From the NCBI GenBank assembly GCA_010909165.1, contig VJWM01000063.1, positions 1,302,001-1,366,000 on the forward strand: a stretch of 64,000 bases of DNA. The letters are read 5' to 3'. The DNA comes from Anthoceros angustus (lineage: Eukaryota > Streptophyta > Anthocerotopsida > Anthocerotales > Anthocerotaceae). Both the position numbers and the translations under genes were made by a program. This document shows, one piece after another, positions 21,656 through 33,709 of this stretch. The notes beneath the pieces are model-generated. The model did not search any database and was not told the origin of the DNA. It was given only the letters and a program-made list of their open reading frames with translations. Every line of letters starts with the position of its first letter. The stretch's first letter is position 1.

Positions 21656-23742
21656 ACCTTTTGCTAGTGGGCTTACCATGGATATGAGTCCAAAGACAAG
21701 ACAAGATAAGTTGGAAATGTCGGCGGTCCCATATCGACATCTGTTGGCACACTTATATATTTATCCAACTTCACCGACCGGATATATCTTTGTCGCTCTG
21801 CTCACAATTCACGAGAACCACGGCGTGAACACGGATGTCAACTAAGCGCATATTCGAGATACCTCAAGGGTACCATGCACAGGATTGACATTCAAGTATA
21901 CACCGAGCATAAAGGCGTTGACATTAACACGGCGCCGACTATCTTTGGTGACCCGACTCGCAGATCCGTATCGAGGATCGCTATTGGGGAGCACCAATAT
22001 CTGGTCAAGTAAGAAACAACCAACCATAGCCTTGTCCAGAGTCGAGTATAGAGTACTAACCTCGGTTGCTAAAGACATAGTATGGACTAGGCTAACCTTG
22101 AGTGAACTTCATCAGCGAAAAGCCCACCTTGTTGTTGAGTGATAGTCGTGAGCTATAGCCTTGTCAAGGAACCCTGTCTTCCACTCTAGAACTAAACATA
22201 TTGTCGAATATCATTATATCGGAGAGAAAATAGAGGATAAAACTATAGATATTAGTTATGTTCAAACTTTAGATAATGCGATTTATTAACAAAGTCACTA
22301 GGCATTGAACGCAGAAACATATGAAATGTTTAGGTATATTGGACACATCTAAGCCTCCACTATAGTTCATCCTAGCACTAAATTGGTCTACTTAAGATAA
22401 CCTTAGTAATCCAATATTCTATTCTAAGTCTTGAACAATCATCCTCAATCTTAACATAGGCCGTGCATCCTCTCCTTCATACATAGTTGAGGTGCTCTCT
22501 AGAAAATAATATTAAAATATTAAATAATATTTTGCTAATTAAAACTTTTCATATTCTCTTAACATCAAGAATACTCACGATAGACATGGATCATATGCGG
22601 AAATTCTTCACAAACAGATACATAACCCGTATCATATGTATCTTAGTTTCACGGCAAACATAGGAGCATGGAGGTACGTCTGGCAATTCCCCTTTCATAT
22701 TAGTGATTATATAGATGAGCTTCACATCATCACCCTTGGGATATATGCCGGGTTTCAAATCCTATGTTTCCTATTCTATGTCTTTCTTGAGGCGGAAAAG
22801 AAACCTAAAATGGGCAAGATTTTAGCAAGAAAATAAGTTAGAACACCTTTTAGAGTCACAAAAGCATGTCTACCTTTTCATTTTTCTCATTTTCTTCATT
22901 TTCCATTTCATTTTCCTTTTTCCCATAATTTTCCATACATAAATCTGCGAAAATAGTATCAGAAAATTCATCACAATTAATATTTTTGAAACTGGAAAAT
23001 GGTCATTTGAAGATGCCCACAAACGGGCTTACAACTAGGTGCCTCTCCTCATGACAAAGGGGGCATCTGCCAAGGTGCCTCCCTTCACGACAAGGGGAAT
23101 GCCTTGCTATACCATGCTATCTTACTTGAGATTTCAGCCTCCCTTCATCGGCGAAGCCCTTCAATGAAGATTCTTCCGAGGCACTTGTATCGATAAGAGA
23201 ACAATCTCGGCGATTTCTTCCTCACAGAGCTTTGAGAAATCTTCCTCGACGATCTCTCACCGCACACTGGTGACGACATGCCGATTGGGCAGTGTTGGCT
23301 TGGGATTAGCGGCAGCACTTTTGAGACATTGAGACAAGACATGCGAAGATCGGTTTCTTTAATCTCCGGCTTGGGTGAGACACTCCGCATATGGCGGCAC
23401 TCACACATCAATGGCGATCTTCAGACCGAGAACAAATTCCACCTCTCCCGGTGACTTCAACCTCTACACGAGCTCGGACCACTTCATCCCACGAAACGTG
23501 GTGGGCTCTCCACAAAGGTTGGAATCCATTTAGATGCGGTGGAGGATCACAGGCCGCACAAGTGGGCGTCTGCTCCTCGAGGCGCGGTCCCTCCCAGGTA
23601 CCTCTTCTTTCTTTTTCCACCGCAGTTGGCACACACCTACTTGCGAATCGGCGCCGCACCACCGGTGATCCGAGCACATGGGCGGGCGCGCCCCGCCGAT
23701 GGCCGCGCGCTCCTCGGCGGCGCGCGCCACCCCCACCTTTTG
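21655..23742 (+). repeat. Second copy of a roughly 2.1-2.5-kb internal tandem duplication
   Basis: The RT end, RNase H, AT-rich tail and GC-rich insert of 19182-21655 are repeated here. The junction is at 'caccttttg', where the GC-rich insert runs directly into RT sequence. From the tail on, the offset is a constant 2079 bp and the minus-strand translation of 21066-21332 is identical to that of 23145-23411. The RNase H copy here is shortened at many CAG/CTG sites. Confidence 0.88.
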
Positions 23743-24174
23743 TCAGGCGCCATGGCAAGTTCTTTGTGTTTCATGAGCGGGAGGAGGAATAAAACCGTAT
23801 GAGGGGGGAGGGTACATAACGGTATGCCCCCCCCCATGGGCATACGGACGGCCATCATATGGCCCGGGCCGTTGCTCATTAAATAAACCTTTTCACCTTT
23901 TTTACCCCTTTTAAGTTTTCGTTTAACTTTTACCTATAGTTTTTACTAAGATTAACCTAGTTTAAGTTTTACTTTTATCTTTTTACCTTGTTTAGGAATT
24001 TACCATTTCCTAATTAAGTTTTTGGTAATTAATTTTGATTACATTAAATTCTGCTTAAATGTAACTTAAGCCAGTTTTAATTGTTTTCTTAGTTAGCGGA
24101 TAGCTTTCAAGTTAGTGGGAGCTAACTAGCCTTTTAGTCTCATTTTGAAGCTGATTCTTCACACCTAGTTCATA

Positions 24175-24185
24175 GTGAGTGGGAG
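24175..24185 (+). other. Polypurine tract before 3' LTR
   Basis: AGTGAGTGGGAG-type purine-rich run directly upstream of the 3' LTR start, in the place where plus-strand synthesis is primed. Confidence 0.6.
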
Positions 24186-24466
24186 TGATGAAATATGACC
24201 TATTTAGGGCACTCTTCACTAGGGCACCTAAGGCTATTAATTAATTTAGTTCTTAGGGCTTTAGGTAGTTTAATGAGTAGTTAGTTGTTACAACCACTTA
24301 GAGGTTAGAACTACTTATGGTTACAACCACCTTATGGTTATAACCACCTAGCCTATATAAAGGCTTTGTACTTTCTATTATAATCAATGCATACAACTTT
24401 TTGTGCAAAGCTTTCTACTATCTGCTTGCTATGTTTTGCTACCTAGAGCAGCTATGATTCTCATCA
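24186..24466 (+). repeat. 3' LTR of copia element
   Basis: 281 bp, nearly identical to 14625-14900. It has a few extra bases, including CTG and GCA insertions relative to the 5' LTR, and is followed by the GCTTT target duplication. Confidence 0.95.
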
Positions 24467-24491
24467 GCTTTTGCTATAGTTTCCTGCAAGC

Positions 24492-25196
24492 ATGGATGAG
24501 AAGATCTCTAAGTTGACACACTTCAAGCTGAAGTCAAGCGAGACTGCGAAGATGGCTTACCGAAGAATCGACCAGTGGGTAGGTGACACTAAGACCATGA
24601 GTGATCGATTGGCTATCGAGAAGTACTTGCAGGCATTGTCATATGTGTTGCGCATGAAGGTGCAACGAGCGGTGCACAGCACGAAGGGGCAACACTACAT
24701 CCTCAAGGAAGTATACGAGATAACTGACAAGATAGGCCCCGCTGACACTTTCTCTTGTGCTATTGCAAGTAATCACTTCAACCTAAGCAGTAGTGGTGGA
24801 CGACATGACAAACGCGGAGGTCAAAGTGGAGGAGCTTGGCGAGACAAGCCAGCCCACAAAGCCCAAGTGATGAGCCCCTGTGTGAGGTGCCGAGGGACGG
24901 CTCATTCCCCTCATGAGTGCGAGCATGCATTCGGAGGAGTTAAGGGTGAGGAGTCGTGCCCTGGTTGTGGGAGGTACGAGCACAATGAAGTGGCGTATTG
25001 GGAGAAGCATCCGGAATTACGGCCTACGGGTTGCCGAGCAGCAACCCCAGCCAATTCATCTACTTCAACCTCGTCCACAAAATCAGCAAAGAGCAAAGGC
25101 ACTGTGGAGGAGGCACAAGCGAAGTCTCGAGGACAGAAGAAACGGGAAGCATCAAAGAAGACAATGGACAGCTACATGGCACGTGTCGCGCCATAG
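24492..25196 (+). pseudogene. Ty3/gypsy gag with two zinc-binding knots (family C)
   Basis: A 234-codon open frame starting MDEKISKLTHFKLKSSETAK, a helical gag core resembling that of family A (48401-48778). Cysteine/histidine knots follow: CVRCRGTAHSPHEC and CPGCGRYEHNEVAYWEKHPE, the latter paralleling CRTCAKTGHTEAACWQAHPE in family A. The tail is basic. The pol sequence next to it is on the other strand, so the original element has been rearranged. The gag is open but no longer connected to a pol in the same direction. Confidence 0.75.
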
Positions 25197-25328
25197 CTGC
25201 ATACGCCCGGACAGATCTGCCTTATTCACCAAATGTTTGAGCGCGAAGTGGTCAACATAAAACACAAACTCGTTGGGCAGAAGGTAGTGTCTGAATTTCT
25301 TAACCGCGTATACCATTCCCAACGCCTC

Positions 25329-26012
25329 TCACTCCGTAGTAGTGTACCTCCGTTCCTCATGCGTGAGCTGTCTTCCGGCGTAGTAGATTGGATGATCCCT
25401 CCGCTTGTCGTCCTTTTGGCTGAGCACTACTCCGATGGCGAAGGCCGACACATACACATACACATGGAATCGCTTTCCCCAGTCCGGACCTTTCAATACT
25501 GGGGCACTGATCAGGGTAGTCTGTAGATCTCTAAATGACGCCTCCCTTTCTGGTGTCCAGGTCCACTCCTCCTCCTTTCTGAGTAACTCCGTTAGCTTGG
25601 CGGCCCGTTTTGCGAAGTCCTGGATGAAACGCCTGTAGTAACCCACCATGCCCAGGAACCCCCGCAACTCCTTCAAATTCGTAGGCGGCTGCAGGGACTG
25701 GATGACCTTGACCTTATCTTGGTCCACCTCTATCCCCCGCGCCGACACACGATGTCCCAGCAGGATCCCTTCCGTCATTCCAAAGTAGCATTTCTCCGGA
25801 TGTAGGCATAGCTGGGTTTCCTTACAACGCTCCAAGCACTTCCGCAGGTGCCCAACGTGCTTGTCTTCCTCTCCATGTACGCAAAAGTCATCCAGAAATA
25901 CCTCCATGAAGTCCCTCAGAAACTCCCTGAAGACGTTAGTCACCATCCGCATAAATGATCCGGGTGCTCCTGTCATCCCGAAGGCGCTTCGCTTGTAGGC
26001 GAACGTCCCCAC
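25329..26012 (-). pseudogene. gypsy RT C-terminal half and RNase H start
   Basis: Continues RT with FAYKRSAFGMTGAPGSFMR and the catalytic VFLDDFCVHG, then LRGFLGMVGYYRRFIQDFAK and the RNase H start FHVYVYVSAFAIGVVLSQKD (the catalytic Asp of the usual 'TDAS' position is not obvious). The frame is lost at 25329, but RNase H residues can be followed to about 25226. Confidence 0.85.
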
Positions 26013-27322
26013 TCCGTGGTGAACGTTGTCTTATCCCAGTCCGACTCCCTTAGGTGCAGTTGGTTGTAGCCGGAGTATCCATCCAAGAAGGAGTAGGTAC
26101 TCCGTCCTGCCACCTTGTCCAGTATGTCGTCCACGAAGGGCATGGGAAAATGGTCCTTCTCGGTGGCGGCGTTGAGTTTCCTCCGATCCACACGGATACA
26201 TCGCTTGCATTTCTTGGGCACAACGACAATGGGTGCTACCCATTCGCTGTTTACGATTGGGAAGATGATGTCCGCCTCCAGATATTTATCCAGGACCTCC
26301 TTGACCTTGAGCGAGTGCTTGGGATTCAATTTATATTGTCGAATCCGAATAGGCACCGCTCCTGGCTTTAGATCTATCCGGTGTTCGCCCCACTGTTTCG
26401 GAATGCCTTTCATGTTCGTGACCTTGAAAGCAAACACCTCACTAAATTCTCCTAACAGCTGGGTGAGGCCGCGCTTCAACTCCGCTGGCATGCCTTTGCG
26501 GAATTTTAGGAATTTGCCCGGGCGGACCTCCACGTCTTCCACATCGTCAGGATTGACCGTCTCCCTTTCCCTCGCCGCTTCGCTACGCCCAAAGCCATCA
26601 TCCTCCATCCGGGGTTCATCCTCACGCATTCCCCACTCTCGGAAAAGCTCGTCTGAGGTAAACCGGATTACTTCTTCTGGGTCCTCCCCTTCCTCGATCG
26701 GTGGGCCCCCTCCTTTGCCCTCGTCCTCCGGGTCTGGCGCGGCCTCCACTTGGAAACAACTGACCACCTCCGCTCCGAAGGTGTCCCTCCGGTAGTCCAT
26801 CTCTTCTTCGGACCACGAGATTTTTGGGAAGGGGTAGTCCTCATTCGTATCCTCGCGCTCATCGTCCCCACTGTCTTCGGCGGAGGTGTACCCCTCTGTG
26901 GTGCTTACGGTTTCACCACAGTATGTGTCCTTGCTCCAGGTGATCGCTACCCGTCCTTCCCTTACCTTCGGATCCCAGTCTACTGGTTTGAAGTGGATCT
27001 CCTTCCTTCCGAAGTGTAGTTTTGTCTGAGCGAGTCCCAGCCAGGGACGCCCCAACAGTACCTCGTACCCCAGAGGTCCGGCGGGCTTGATGACCACGAA
27101 GTCCAATGTGTAGGGTGCCCCTGCTATGGTTGCTTGGACTCCGGACAACTCCCCCGCCGGCGCGCGTCGTGACATGTCCGCCATCCTGAGGGTTTTGGTG
27201 GATGGCTCAAATGCTGTGAACCCTAACCGCCTTGCGGTGGCCTCCGTGATGAGGTTCACTCCTGACCCGGTGTCCAGGGGTACGTTTTTAATCACGCACC
27301 CAGCGATTTCTACCTGAACCAC
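25973..27322 (-). pseudogene. gypsy protease and RT N-terminal half
   Basis: A 449-codon open frame. The aspartic protease has LDTGSGVNLITEATARRLGF near the N-terminus and YEVLLGRPWLG. A long acidic linker follows, then the RT start: GIPKQWGEHRIDLKPGAVPI, VPKKCKRCIRVDRRKLN and STYSFLDGYSGYNQL. It shifts frame at about 25990 into the next open frame. Confidence 0.85.
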
Positions 27323-27539
27323 CGGCGCCCGGGTCCGTATGAGATACCACTCTTACCTCCACGTTCTTGGCCCTACGGCAGGAGGAGTTTCGGCGTGGTT
27401 GTGTCTCCCTGACGGCCCTCCGGACTTCCTGCCGATACTTCGGGTTGTCTCTTAACAACTGTCTAAGTGACACCAAGTGTTGTTGGTCCCCTACTAGAAA
27501 AGGGCACCCTATGTTACAGTGGATGTTGCAATTTTTTGT

Positions 27540-27960
27540 TACACTTCCACATTGCAACATGTTTTGGAGGGTTGGTATTAAGTTTGTTAGTTCTGTCCCC
27601 GTTTGGTGCAGCCATCTTAACACGAACCTGGCACTCTCTCTTCTCACCTCCCCTTCCGGGTACACCCCTCTCTCACAAGCATTGTTAATAATTTCCACCG
27701 CAAGCTGTGTTGCAATTTTATGTACCACTTCCAACTTCCATGGTTTGATGGCTTGGTGTTAAGTTGGTCCATTCTTTCTCTTCCATCTCCCACCATCCTA
27801 ACACAATGCTTGGTCTCTCACTTCATGTACCACTTCAAAATTGCAACACTTTATGGTGGCTTGGTGTTCAAGGTGTCCTTTTCTTATCCACCTTCTCACC
27901 CCATCTTAACACAATACTTGGTCTCTCTCCTCTCACCTCACCCTGCTATTTATTGCCCCC
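27540..27960. repeat. Degenerate tandem repeat
   Basis: Three diverged units, each with an 'acttccaa/acattgcaac', 'tggcttggtgttaag' and 'ctaacacaatgcttggtctctc' block in the same order, spaced about 105-180 bp. They are bounded on the left by CCCTACTAGAAAAGGG, which resembles a CACTA terminus, but no matching opposite end was found. Confidence 0.6.
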
Positions 27961-30900
27961 CTTATCACACCCTTTTTATACTCTTTCACTTCTCCTCCTC
28001 CTTCATGACTGTGAGAAGGACCTCCCCTATCACAGCCATTTTATACTCTTCCACTATTCCTCTTTCAACTTGCTTGTTACAATGACCTCTCTCTTAGGCT
28101 GTCCTTCCTTCCTTTTACCTCCTTTGCATATACTCAATATACATATATATGTTTTGTAGGCTTCAAGACATAAGTATGTGTACGTTTATATGTACACATC
28201 CATCTGTTATACTTCTATTATATTAGTGTATTTACATGCCTCTTTGTATACGTATATACGTACGTATATAGGCATCAAGACTTGTTTATATAATAATATA
28301 TATGTGCTAACCCTTACGTCACTCTCATACCTTACATATCTAAGTGTTTGATTTTATTGACAATTTAAATCAAATTTTTTGGACACTTCAATCGTCCTCT
28401 ATCCCTTGCAGCTTTGTTTCCACTGATGCAATACGAACTCCACGTGATATGGGCATATGCGTCTGGCGTGCACCACCAACATGTGCCTCTGAACTGAAGC
28501 GACGCGACGTCACTTGGTGACTCTTCAGACCAACACCAATGGTTTCAGGGTTCCTCCACATCTTCCTACACCTATCCAGCGACCTCTATAACCACTTTCA
28601 CAATTACAGACGGCTATGTCAATGCCAGGCTACAAAGGTGGGCAGACCAATTCCCTCTTGTTTGTTGCTAATTGACCATCACCGGTCCACCCATGCACTG
28701 GCGACTCCATCGTCCGCGGAAAACATCTCGACCATTTACATTCCCCTCCACAAACGGCCCCCCTACCCATAGATCGGTACCAACCATTCCTATGTCACTT
28801 GCGCCTACACCCTTCGCCACCGTCCGACTCGAGACTCCTCTTGCAGCTTCAACACCCGTTGTCTTTTGCTTGACCCTCTTCGCTCAGCACCTCCTCGTTT
28901 CGTCTGGTGTGGTCCACCTTACGTGGCATGACCCACTAGCCTCAATGGCTAGCCCTTCACTCCGGCCCCATAGGCTGCCAAATCACCACTTCCACAATTA
29001 CAGACGGCAAACGAATAGCATTCAATCTCTCGATGTCGGGTTGCCACCCTACTCACGCTTTTGACACGGATCGTGTGATACGCCTTGTTGGCACCCATCA
29101 CACCTCCGTGATCCCCACCATCCACGTTGCCTCCGGCATCACTTGACGGTGACGCCCCTGCTTGGCACCTTCCTCCATCTTCCTTCTCTCCACCGGGTTC
29201 TGTGCCTTCCTTCACGACTGGCCTTCACCTTCCACCGTTTCCTTCCTTCTTCCTGCGGTCATGCACACGCATCACTTACTCACGTCCTACATAGCGAAAC
29301 CTACATATCACAACCAAGCATTCCATTAACCGTCAACGACTATTTTACCACTCCGATTACTCGGCATCTTGTCCAATCCATGCCTTGCTGCCCACTTCAA
29401 CTCATCCAGGTTGCGCTCCTCCCAGCGTTGGACATACTGTTTCGAACTCCTTTGCTCCTCTTGGACCAAAGGGATTCGTCCCATGCTCGTGCTTGCCGTT
29501 GCGGCGCTTCGTGGTGTTGGCCACACACCCCATGCTTGCGTCACCACGGCTTGCGCATGCCTTTCTCCATGCCTTCGTGCTCACATTAGGCGGATGCAAC
29601 CATTTTGCATCCTTCCTTCTCCCTCCATGAATTGCGCTTGCCGCACCTTCTTGCCCACATTGTGGTTCCTTGTCCGCGATGCACCGCAAACCGGCCACAA
29701 TATCCTCGCTCTATACTTGCAAACTCATACTCTACCTTCCTCACCGCCTTTCTCGCAAACTTCGTGGCTCGACCATGGCACCATCACTCCATTTTGCACA
29801 CACTAGCTCCAACACACGCGGTGGAAGGCCTTCCTCGTCCTTCCTCATGGACGACTCTTCATCCTCCTCCTCATTCTCTATCCACCCTCCATCGCATAAC
29901 CGCTGGCCCATGTACACGCCACCACGCCCATGTAGCTGACAACACGGCTATGACATCGTCTAATGGCTTACCGCCGTGCTCCGTCAATTCTCCAATTTCA
30001 TGTGCTGGCAATGTAGTCGGCATGTCTTCCTCGACCTCGATCCGCCATCTCCACATCTTCCTCCTCGCTCCCGCTCCCCCATCCTCGCGGTGTCCTCCTC
30101 CTCACCGCCCTCCTCACCATCATAGGCATGCGCTCCTTGGCCCTCCTCCGCAACCGCCCACCAGCACGGGCCCACTCCCACCGCAGGAGTCCTCCCCTCC
30201 AAAGGCTCCCTCCCGCCACGTTGTTGGGGTTGTCCGCCGCCACCGGCGAAGGTCCACAAACGTATGCCATCTCTCGGCAGCCACGGTCACCCTCTTGTGC
30301 ACCACCACCATGCTCCTCAAGTTGGACATTCAAGCTCCGGACTAAGGCCAATGTCCTCGTTCCTCCGGATGTCGCCGCCGCATCCCTCCTCCAGCACTTT
30401 GGAATCTCTCCAGAAAGCAAGCGTTAGCTCCCCACATTGGAGACACCACTCCACTTCCCGCGAGCATCGCCCGCCTCTTGGACTCCACTCCTGTATGAAG
30501 GTTCTCCTCCGGCACCTCCACCTCGCCGCCGCTTCCACGCCATGGGCATCCACCCTCTCCCTTGGGTGGAATCGGCTTTCTCCACGCGCCCACCTCACTT
30601 GCCCGCGCTTCCACCATCCGCGTGCTTCCATCCAGTTGGGCCGCCTCGCTCCTGCGCCAAGTCCCTTGCATGGACCATTTTCCGGCTTCGGCCTCTCCTC
30701 TCGGACGGCGCGCCGTCGATGGGCCCCATCCTCCTTCCCGGGCGGCGTTATGGGCACGGACATCCGCCCGGATTGGCGGCGTTGTTCCGCTTAAGCGGCT
30801 TGAAATCCTCAAAGTCAACGTCCCAAACCATGGTCGAAGGCCAATGCACATACTGGCACAATGCGACAAAGTGAGCAGGAACTCCGGTGGCGATGGCCGA

Positions 30901-31165
30901 GGGGCGGTGAGGTAACCACAGTGATGGGGAAGAGGGCAAGAGGAGAAGGCGGCGCAAGTCCTAGGGCATGCCGGTGGCTCATGTGCCATGCATGCCGATT
31001 TCGCGGGCACAAACTCGGAGTTTGCCCACCACCTATATGTACATGTGGCATTCACATGCCTAAAACACCGCGCAACTTGCGATTGTCCACCACACCATTC
31101 TGCACATATGGCATCCATGCATGTTTGGCATATATAGGCATCCGTGTTTATACGATTTTCGTCAT
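27961..31165. other. Long stretch without recognisable genes
   Basis: AT-rich to about 28400, with palindromic 'cgtatatacgtacgtatata' near 28250, then C-rich and T/C-rich from about 28500 to 30900. Long frames exist on both strands (for example 30342-31208 minus, 29605-30345 plus), but they overlap each other, are compositionally biased and show no domain I recognise. Confidence 0.5.
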
Positions 31166-31600
31166 CCAAGGACAAATTTAGCCCATTATGGATTACCATA
31201 TATCGCATCGAAGGAAAATAATTTCCCTTTGCTCATGCGCATTTCGTGGTCCAAGGACAAAACATTCCTGTATGGTCATTTCGTGAAGGACAAATGTTCC
31301 TCATTGTCATGACCATGCCTTGGCCTCAGTCAATTTTGGCCATTCGATGACCATTTCGAAAGCCAAGGACAAATGTTTCCATTATGGAAGATCATTTTCG
31401 ATCGACGGACACTAATTTGCCATTGTTCATTACTACGTGGTCCAAGGACAATACATTCCCATCATGCATGATCACTTCGTGACCCAAGGACAAATGTTCC
31501 TCATTCGTCATGACCATGTCTTTGCCTCATGTCAATTTTGGCCATTCGGATGACCATTTGGAGAGCCAAGGGGAATTTGCCCTTGTGGATGAATTTAAAT
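31166..31600. repeat. Tandem repeat, unit 191 bp
   Basis: The block 'gtggtccaaggacaa' occurs at 31246 and 31437, and the surrounding 'ccaaggacaaat', 'gaccattt' and 'ttggccattcg' blocks recur with the same 191-bp spacing. Slightly more than two units are visible. Confidence 0.75.
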
Positions 31601-32649
31601 CGTTGGTGCCCGCAGATGTAATGCCATTTCAAGGCAAGACCGACTTAGAACTGCCATGCTCCACGGACCATGCATGTGTTAATTTGCTATTTTTATGCTT
31701 TGCCCGTTCTAGCATACCACATTGCCTACCGATCCAGCCGATGCGGCGATGTCGCGACCACATTCGACCGTGGTGGTGTATGTGGTGGTGTGGGGAGTGG
31801 TGTGTGGGGCGTGGCGGCGTGCGGTGGGGAGGGAGGAGGAGGAGAGGAGGGACTTCGTGGCGTGCTGCCACCGCAATGGCTTGCCATTCCTCCATGCATG
31901 CCATGTATGGTCCCCTATGTTGAAGGCCATGACAATGTCATGGCCTTGACAACTGCCATGAACCAAAGACAATGGCTCCTATCTCTCATAAACTTGTCTT
32001 CTCCACCGTTGTCCAAGAAAGGTGTGGTGAAGCCATTTTAATATTTGAAAAGCCGGGGCATGGTAGAAAACATGCCATGAAAGGTTGCATTGAATGGACT
32101 GTTCTCTATTTCGTATCCGCTTCTTCTACACCATTGTGCAAGGTGGGTGCACGTGAGAGCCATTCAAGCAAACTAAATGCCCCATTCATTATGCCATGAA
32201 TGAAGGATGGCCGTGTGAATTTGCCATATATGCCCGCGTTCTCCCATATAATGATGTGCATCGTTCGAGACTCCGTTGCGATCCACCAATCAAACGTCAC
32301 ATGGCGTAACGTGTCATGTATTCACACCTTCGGCGGGGCGCCATGTGCTCGGCGTCACTCTGGCGTCACTGCCGCAAAGGATATCCGGACCTTGGGAGAC
32401 ATGACATCTACCTTCGTGTTCCGCCCTTTTGCCCCCCTCCATGAATTTACCGCCAACCGTCACGATGGCGCCATGCCGACACCGCCATGTCTCCTTTCTC
32501 ACATGTAAGGAACGGAAATTCAAGATCCTCTCATCCGCAACCCGATGTGGCCTGGAGGACAAGAGGCTGCCTAAGGTCGTCGTGTTCCGCTTTAAATGTC
32601 ACCACCTTGCCCTCGCTTCACGCTACTACCTTTGTTTTGGTCATCTTCG
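31601..32649. other. Intergenic or repeat-derived DNA, no gene recognised
   Basis: Includes a short (TGGTGTG)-rich run near 31770-31850. No domain or transposon end was identified. Confidence 0.45.
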
Positions 32650-32969
32650 CAGAGCTGCCTGATTTAACTCGCCTTCCTTAGCTGGAGCTGCCTCCTTCGC
32701 GGGTGTCCCGTCCTCCGTATCCGTTGGACTATCCCCATTTTTCTTCCTCTTCAATTGTCTCCTCTCCTTTCGCTCCTTCGGCGGCTTCGGGTTGACACTT
32801 CCAGTACCTCCAGGTCTACCTTCTCCTCCTTAGCCGAACTCGCCTCGTACCACTCTGTCCCAAGTTCCTTCGGCGCCTCTTCCCACTCCGCCAGCTGTGC
32901 ATCTTCAATCTGTAGCACCGGCGCAGTCTTAGGGAGAGGGGGCGTAGGTTTTTGCTTAGCATAGGACAT
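32650..32969 (-). pseudogene. gag N-terminal fragment of a truncated family A unit
   Basis: Starts MSYAKQKPTPPLPKTAP at 32969 and runs through EWYEASSAKEEKVD. It aligns with 40755-41073. Homology to the array ends at about 32650, the left edge of the array. Confidence 0.7.
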
Positions 32970-33037
32970 TGTCGTTATGGTGTGTTTTGAGGAGAGTGTG
33001 TGAGGGTAAATTGAGGTTTAGAGGTGGACTCGATCAG
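32955..33037. repeat. 83-bp inverted repeat, left arm
   Basis: Reverse-complement match to 33541-33623, so the gag start and its leader occur in opposite orientations on the two sides of the LTR. A 24-bp direct repeat (33039-33062 and 33630-33653) lies just beside each arm. The same arrangement surrounds the middle LTR (about 41060-41141 and 41640-41722). Confidence 0.88.
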
Positions 33038-33063
33038 AGAGAGGGGTAAACACCAAAATGGCA

Positions 33064-33506
33064 AGCAAAACTCGTTCGGCGTCTCTCGCAGGCACACACC
33101 CGCACGATCGCCTTCCAAGCACTCTCACCAGTATCCTTCTCACTCCCAAAGCCCCACATCCACCGCCCACATGGGAACTGTATGGCTGTCCTGTCTACGA
33201 ACAAACATCAGCAATCCGTCTCTTCTCGCGGATTGCTGCCCCTTTTATCCCCTTTCGCTTGGCACCGTGCACCACCAATCGCGGGCAACTTGCTTGGGGC
33301 GCGCGACGTCATCCGTGATCCCGGCGGAAACCATAATCTTGCCGTGATTACAGTTCGGCTCCTCAAGCTTGGGCCATTATGCCCGCTCATGGCGGGGTGG
33401 GTTTATGCATACCCATCACCCCCATGCCTATGCACATGAGCATGCGCTCACAATCATCCGCATGCACTCATAGGCATCGTGTGTCAAGATCCTACTTGCC
33501 ATGACA
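33064..33506 (-). repeat. Family A LTR, left copy
   Basis: 443 bp, matching 41165-41605 and 49638-50081. The + strand ends in TTGCCATGACA, and homology with the right-hand copy stops exactly there. Its start (GCAAAACTCG) has lost the terminal TG seen in the right copy. Confidence 0.82.
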
Positions 33507-33540
33507 GCTGTCGCGCCATAGCTGCATAGTGGGCATGGCA

Positions 33541-33623
33541 CTGATCGAGTCCACCTCTAAACCTCAATTTACCCTCACACACTCTCCTCAAAACACACCA
33601 TAACGACAATGTCCTATGCTAAG
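33541..33623. repeat. 83-bp inverted repeat, right arm
   Basis: Carries an inverted copy of the leader and the first codons of gag (ATGTCCTATGCTAAG on the + strand), pointing away from the LTR. The frame it opens closes after about 45 codons. Confidence 0.88.
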
Positions 33624-33709
33624 AAAAAAGAGAGGGGTAAACACCAAAATGGCCCCCCTGCCGAAGTCGCTGCCACCAATTGTGCGACGTGTGGTAGCAC
33701 TTGGGCATG

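Larger units (their letters stand above)
14625..24466 (+). mobile_element. Ty1/copia LTR retrotransposon, degenerate, with internal duplications
   Basis: Complete boundaries are visible: two LTRs with TG...CA ends, a primer-binding site just inside the 5' LTR, a purine tract before the 3' LTR, and the 5-bp target duplication GCTTT at 14620-14624 and 24467-24471. The internal order is gag, protease, integrase, RT, RNase H, as in Ty1/copia. All frames are broken, so the element is dead. At 9.84 kb it is much longer than a typical copia element because of internal duplications and a GC-rich insert downstream of RNase H. Confidence 0.93.
25226..27480 (-). mobile_element. Truncated Ty3/gypsy pol, family C
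   Basis: Minus-strand protease, RT and RNase H without LTRs or integrase. It meets the plus-strand gag of 24492-25196 tail to tail at about 25200, and at its 5' side it breaks off near 27480 in unrelated repeat DNA. Confidence 0.82.

Noticed and set aside
21312-21845. 177-codon open frame joining GC-rich insert and copia RT
   Set aside because: It spans the duplication junction and is not collinear with any protein family.
27480-27560. CACTA terminus at CCCTACTAGAAAAGGG
   Set aside because: No matching opposite terminus or target duplication was found, so it is only mentioned within the degenerate repeat.
30342-31208. 288-codon minus-strand open frame
   Set aside because: No recognisable domain, C-rich composition produces long open frames on both strands here, and it overlaps several other frames of equal length.
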